From an uncultured Clostridia bacterium (GTDB lineage Bacteria; Bacillota; Clostridia; Oscillospirales; Acutalibacteraceae): a stretch of DNA of 5,504 nt. The first letter of the stretch is position 1. Each line of letters opens with the position of its first letter. Shown here piece after piece: positions 4,732 to 5,504 of this stretch. The notes beneath the pieces were generated by a model. The model was not told the origin of the DNA and did not search any database. It saw nothing but the letters and a program-made list of their open reading frames with translations. The DNA is taken from the NCBI GenBank assembly GCA_944382025.1, contig CALWMQ010000211.1, forward strand, positions 1 through 5,504, read 5' to 3'. The position numbers and the translations under genes were made by a program.

Positions 4732-5504
4732 ATGGAACCATTGCTGATACATGGCGCACACGTGATCGACCCTTCCCGGAACCTGAATGAGCAGGATTGG
4801 GATGTACTCATTGAGGACGGAAAAATCACCGATATGGGCCATGGCCTTTTCGAGATGTCGGATGGGGCCTCCGCCGGGGAGAGCCGGTATACTGTAATTG
4901 AGGCCGGAGGTCTGGTCTGTACGCCGGGCCTGGTGGATATGCACGTCCATTTGCGGGATCCCGGGCAGACCTATAAGGAGGACATATTGACCGGCTGCCG
5001 GGCTGCCGCTGCCGGCGGCGTTACGGCGGTGGCATGTATGCCTAATACCAAGCCCACCGCGGACGCACCGGAAGTTATACAGGAAATCCTGGCCAAAGCT
5101 GTTCAAGCCGATGCCCGGGTATATCCCGTGGCGGCGGTTACTTCCTCGTTGGAGGGAACTAGGCTCACTGATTTCGCCGCCCTGAAGGCGGCGGGAGCCG
5201 TGGCGGTTTCCGATGACGGCCGTCCGGTTCCTACCGGCGAACTTATGCGCCGGGCTATGGAGGCGGCGGCTGAGGCAGGACTGCCGATTCTGTCCCATTG
5301 CGAGGACTTGTCCATTGTAAACGGCGGTATTATAAATGAGGGAGAGGTTTCCGGCACTTTGGGTGTCCCCGGCATCCATCGGGCATCGGAGGATATATCC
5401 ACTGCCCGGGAGATCGCCTTGGCGGCCGCAACCGGCTGCCCGGTTCATATTTGCCATGTCAGTACAAAAGGGAGTGGGGCGCTCAGCCGCGAGGCCCGCC
5501 GTCG
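4732..5504 (+). CDS. pyrC: Dihydroorotase, type I (3' end beyond window)
   Basis: This zinc amidohydrolase cyclises N-carbamoyl-aspartate to dihydroorotate, the third step of pyrimidine synthesis. The first 257 codons are present; the family usually has about 420-430, so the gene is cut by the window edge rather than broken. The start follows GGGGGAGG (4717-4724) at 7 nt. Visible motifs: GLVDMHVHLRDPG (66-78) with metal ligands H71 and H73 and substrate Arg R75, MPNTKP (103-108), SDDGRPV (160-166) with the bridging Asp of type I enzymes, SHCED (188-192) with H189, and CHVST (241-245) with H242. The last Asp ligand (near residue 310) lies outside. Spacing matches Aquifex/Bacillus type I enzymes. 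An allantoinase or hydantoinase is less likely, given DPG after HVHLR and SDDG. It has its own promoter and could begin a pyr operon. Confidence 0.95.
   Translation, partial: MEPLLIHGAHVIDPSRNLNEQDWDVLIEDGKITDMGHGLFEMSDGASAGESRYTVIEAGGLVCTPGLVDMHVHLRDPGQTYKEDILTGCRAAAAGGVTAVACMPNTKPTADAPEVIQEILAKAVQADARVYPVAAVTSSLEGTRLTDFAALKAAGAVAVSDDGRPVPTGELMRRAMEAAAEAGLPILSHCEDLSIVNGGIINEGEVSGTLGVPGIHRASEDISTAREIALAAATGCPVHICHVSTKGSGALSREARR

Noticed and set aside
4705..5457. A 250-codon open frame on the minus strand opposite pyrC
   Set aside because: The plus strand carries all the dihydroorotase motifs in order; the reverse frame shows none of any family.

Overview
This window reads as chromosomal housekeeping DNA from a Clostridia-class member of the Bacillota, probably an Oscillospiraceae/Ruminococcaceae-like anaerobe. 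The reasons are strong AGGAGG-type ribosome binding sites, sigma-A promoters, a DUF6062-like protein, an NADP-type glutamate dehydrogenase, a class II aldolase, a type I dihydroorotase and a bacterial OGG1-like glycosylase. The taxonomic placement is inferred from gene types and was not tested by any search.

Layout. (1) On the minus strand, 23-586 encodes a small cysteine-rich DUF6062-like protein with two Cx2C...CxxH modules. (2) Positions 587-921 form a divergent regulatory region with two overlapping promoters and a structured minus-strand leader. (3) On the plus strand, 922-1791 encodes an 8-oxoguanine DNA glycosylase. (4) Positions 1792-1914 hold the fba promoter, preceded by a near-perfect match to the clostridial Rex operator. 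(5) On the plus strand, 1915-2850 encodes class II fructose-bisphosphate aldolase. (6) Positions 2851-3069 are a convergent intergenic region with three hairpins; the first fits an fba terminator and the third a gdhA terminator. (7) On the minus strand, 3070-4401 encodes glutamate dehydrogenase. (8) Positions 4402-4731 are a divergent AT-rich region with a gdhA promoter, a pyrC promoter and unexplained repeats. (9) On the plus strand, 4732 to the window end holds the first 257 codons of dihydroorotase.

The genes are functionally mixed: glycolysis, ammonium assimilation, pyrimidine synthesis and DNA repair. Each of the main genes appears to have its own promoter, so this is not an operon. I see no mobile element, CRISPR array, tRNA or rRNA, and no clearly new multi-gene system. 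The most interesting signals are regulatory: the candidate Rex site ahead of fba, the possible attenuator ahead of the DUF6062 gene, and the inverted repeat over the gdhA promoter.
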